Assembly: GCA_022616725.1 (NCBI GenBank) | Contig: JAKEEH010000201.1 | Location: 1 to 41,077 of the forward strand | DNA length: 41,077 bases | Origin: Limisphaerales bacterium | GTDB lineage: Bacteria > Verrucomicrobiota > Verrucomicrobiia > Limisphaerales > JAKEEH01 | Reading direction: 5' to 3' | Shown here: in pieces, positions 40,971-41,077 of the stretch | How the letters are laid out: each line of letters starts with the position of its first letter | Numbering within the stretch: the stretch's first letter is position 1 | The notes under the pieces: model-generated | The model's database searches: none | What the model was told of the DNA's origin: nothing | What the model saw: the letters and a program-made list of their open reading frames with translations, nothing else | Position numbers and translations under genes: made by a program

Positions 40971-41077
40971 ATGCCGAAACGCTCAGACATTCACTCTGTC
41001 CTCATCATCGGCGCCGGCCCAATTATCATCGGACAGGCGTGCGAATTCGATTATTCGGGGACGCAGGCCTGCAAAGC
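40971..41077 (+). CDS. carB: carbamoyl-phosphate synthase large subunit, N-terminal part (runs off the window)
   Basis: The ATG at 40971 opens [20 protein letters not shown] followed by [15 protein letters not shown], the characteristic first residues of CarB. Only 35 codons are present; the gene is too short here for the ORF track. The enzyme makes carbamoyl phosphate for arginine and pyrimidine synthesis. The transposase element ends about 60 bp upstream, so it may have placed itself in or near the carB promoter. Confidence 0.95.
   Translation, partial: MPKRSDIHSVLIIGAGPIIIGQACEFDYSGTQACK

Overview
The window looks like a piece of a chromosome from a Verrucomicrobiota bacterium, most likely of the Pedosphaera/Limisphaerales type. 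I infer this from gene content, not from any search. Indicators are a very large protein with a PVC-type dehydrogenase/propeller domain paired with a ThuA-domain gene, a Tat-exported Gfo/Idh/MocA oxidoreductase, an ECF-type sigma factor with an Ala-rich tail, a stand-alone four-helix-bundle (23S intervening-sequence type) protein, a REP-associated transposase, poor use of Shine-Dalgarno sites and generally high GC. Housekeeping genes (dxs, xseB, purF, rpsR, rpmG, carB start) are mixed with accessory genes, so this is ordinary chromosome with several small scars of gene flux.

Layout. 1-2.3 kb: a decayed UvrD-like helicase on the 3' side of a tRNA-Gly(CCC). 2.4-8.5 kb: two small unknown proteins, a TPR protein, an exported D-aminoacylase-type amidohydrolase, a CPBP membrane protease next to an exported Gfo/Idh/MocA oxidoreductase, and a small membrane protein. 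8.6-9.7 kb: a tight operon of a DksA/TraR-like protein, L33 and S18, all three without the usual zinc-binding cysteines. 9.9-16 kb: an exported EEP-family phosphodiesterase, a cupin, and an RND efflux operon (adaptor, permease) split by a four-helix-bundle gene that is bracketed by a 38-nt inverted repeat. 16.1-23.7 kb: a large unknown lipoprotein with kinase-like features, an FBXO31-barrel-like protein translationally coupled to a ModF-like double ABC ATPase, an MFS transporter, a PfpI/DJ-1 protein, and a methyltransferase-glycosyltransferase fusion.

23.7-29.6 kb is the most accessory part: a roughly 0.7 kb repeat-bearing gap, a gene remnant, a Sel1 protein whose end overlaps a truncated sigma factor, an ankyrin/CxxCH/toroid fusion protein, a dienelactone hydrolase, and a toxin-antitoxin pair with a broken toxin. 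29.7-33.5 kb: purF-xseB-dxs in one direction. 33.6-38.6 kb: a ThuA gene followed by a 1308-residue SGNH/PVC/HEAT/cupredoxin protein. 38.9-41 kb: a MgtC/DUF4010 membrane protein, a frameshifted IS200-type REP transposase between REP-like hairpins, and the first codons of carB.

A recurring theme is short-period (8-10 nt) degenerate direct repeats at gene borders, in several unrelated sequence families. The most interesting single locus is the inverted-repeat-bracketed four-helix-bundle gene inside the RND operon, which copies the geometry of rRNA intervening sequences inside a messenger. No CRISPR array, complete prophage or known defence island was seen. No database search was possible, so all family names rest on motif recognition.
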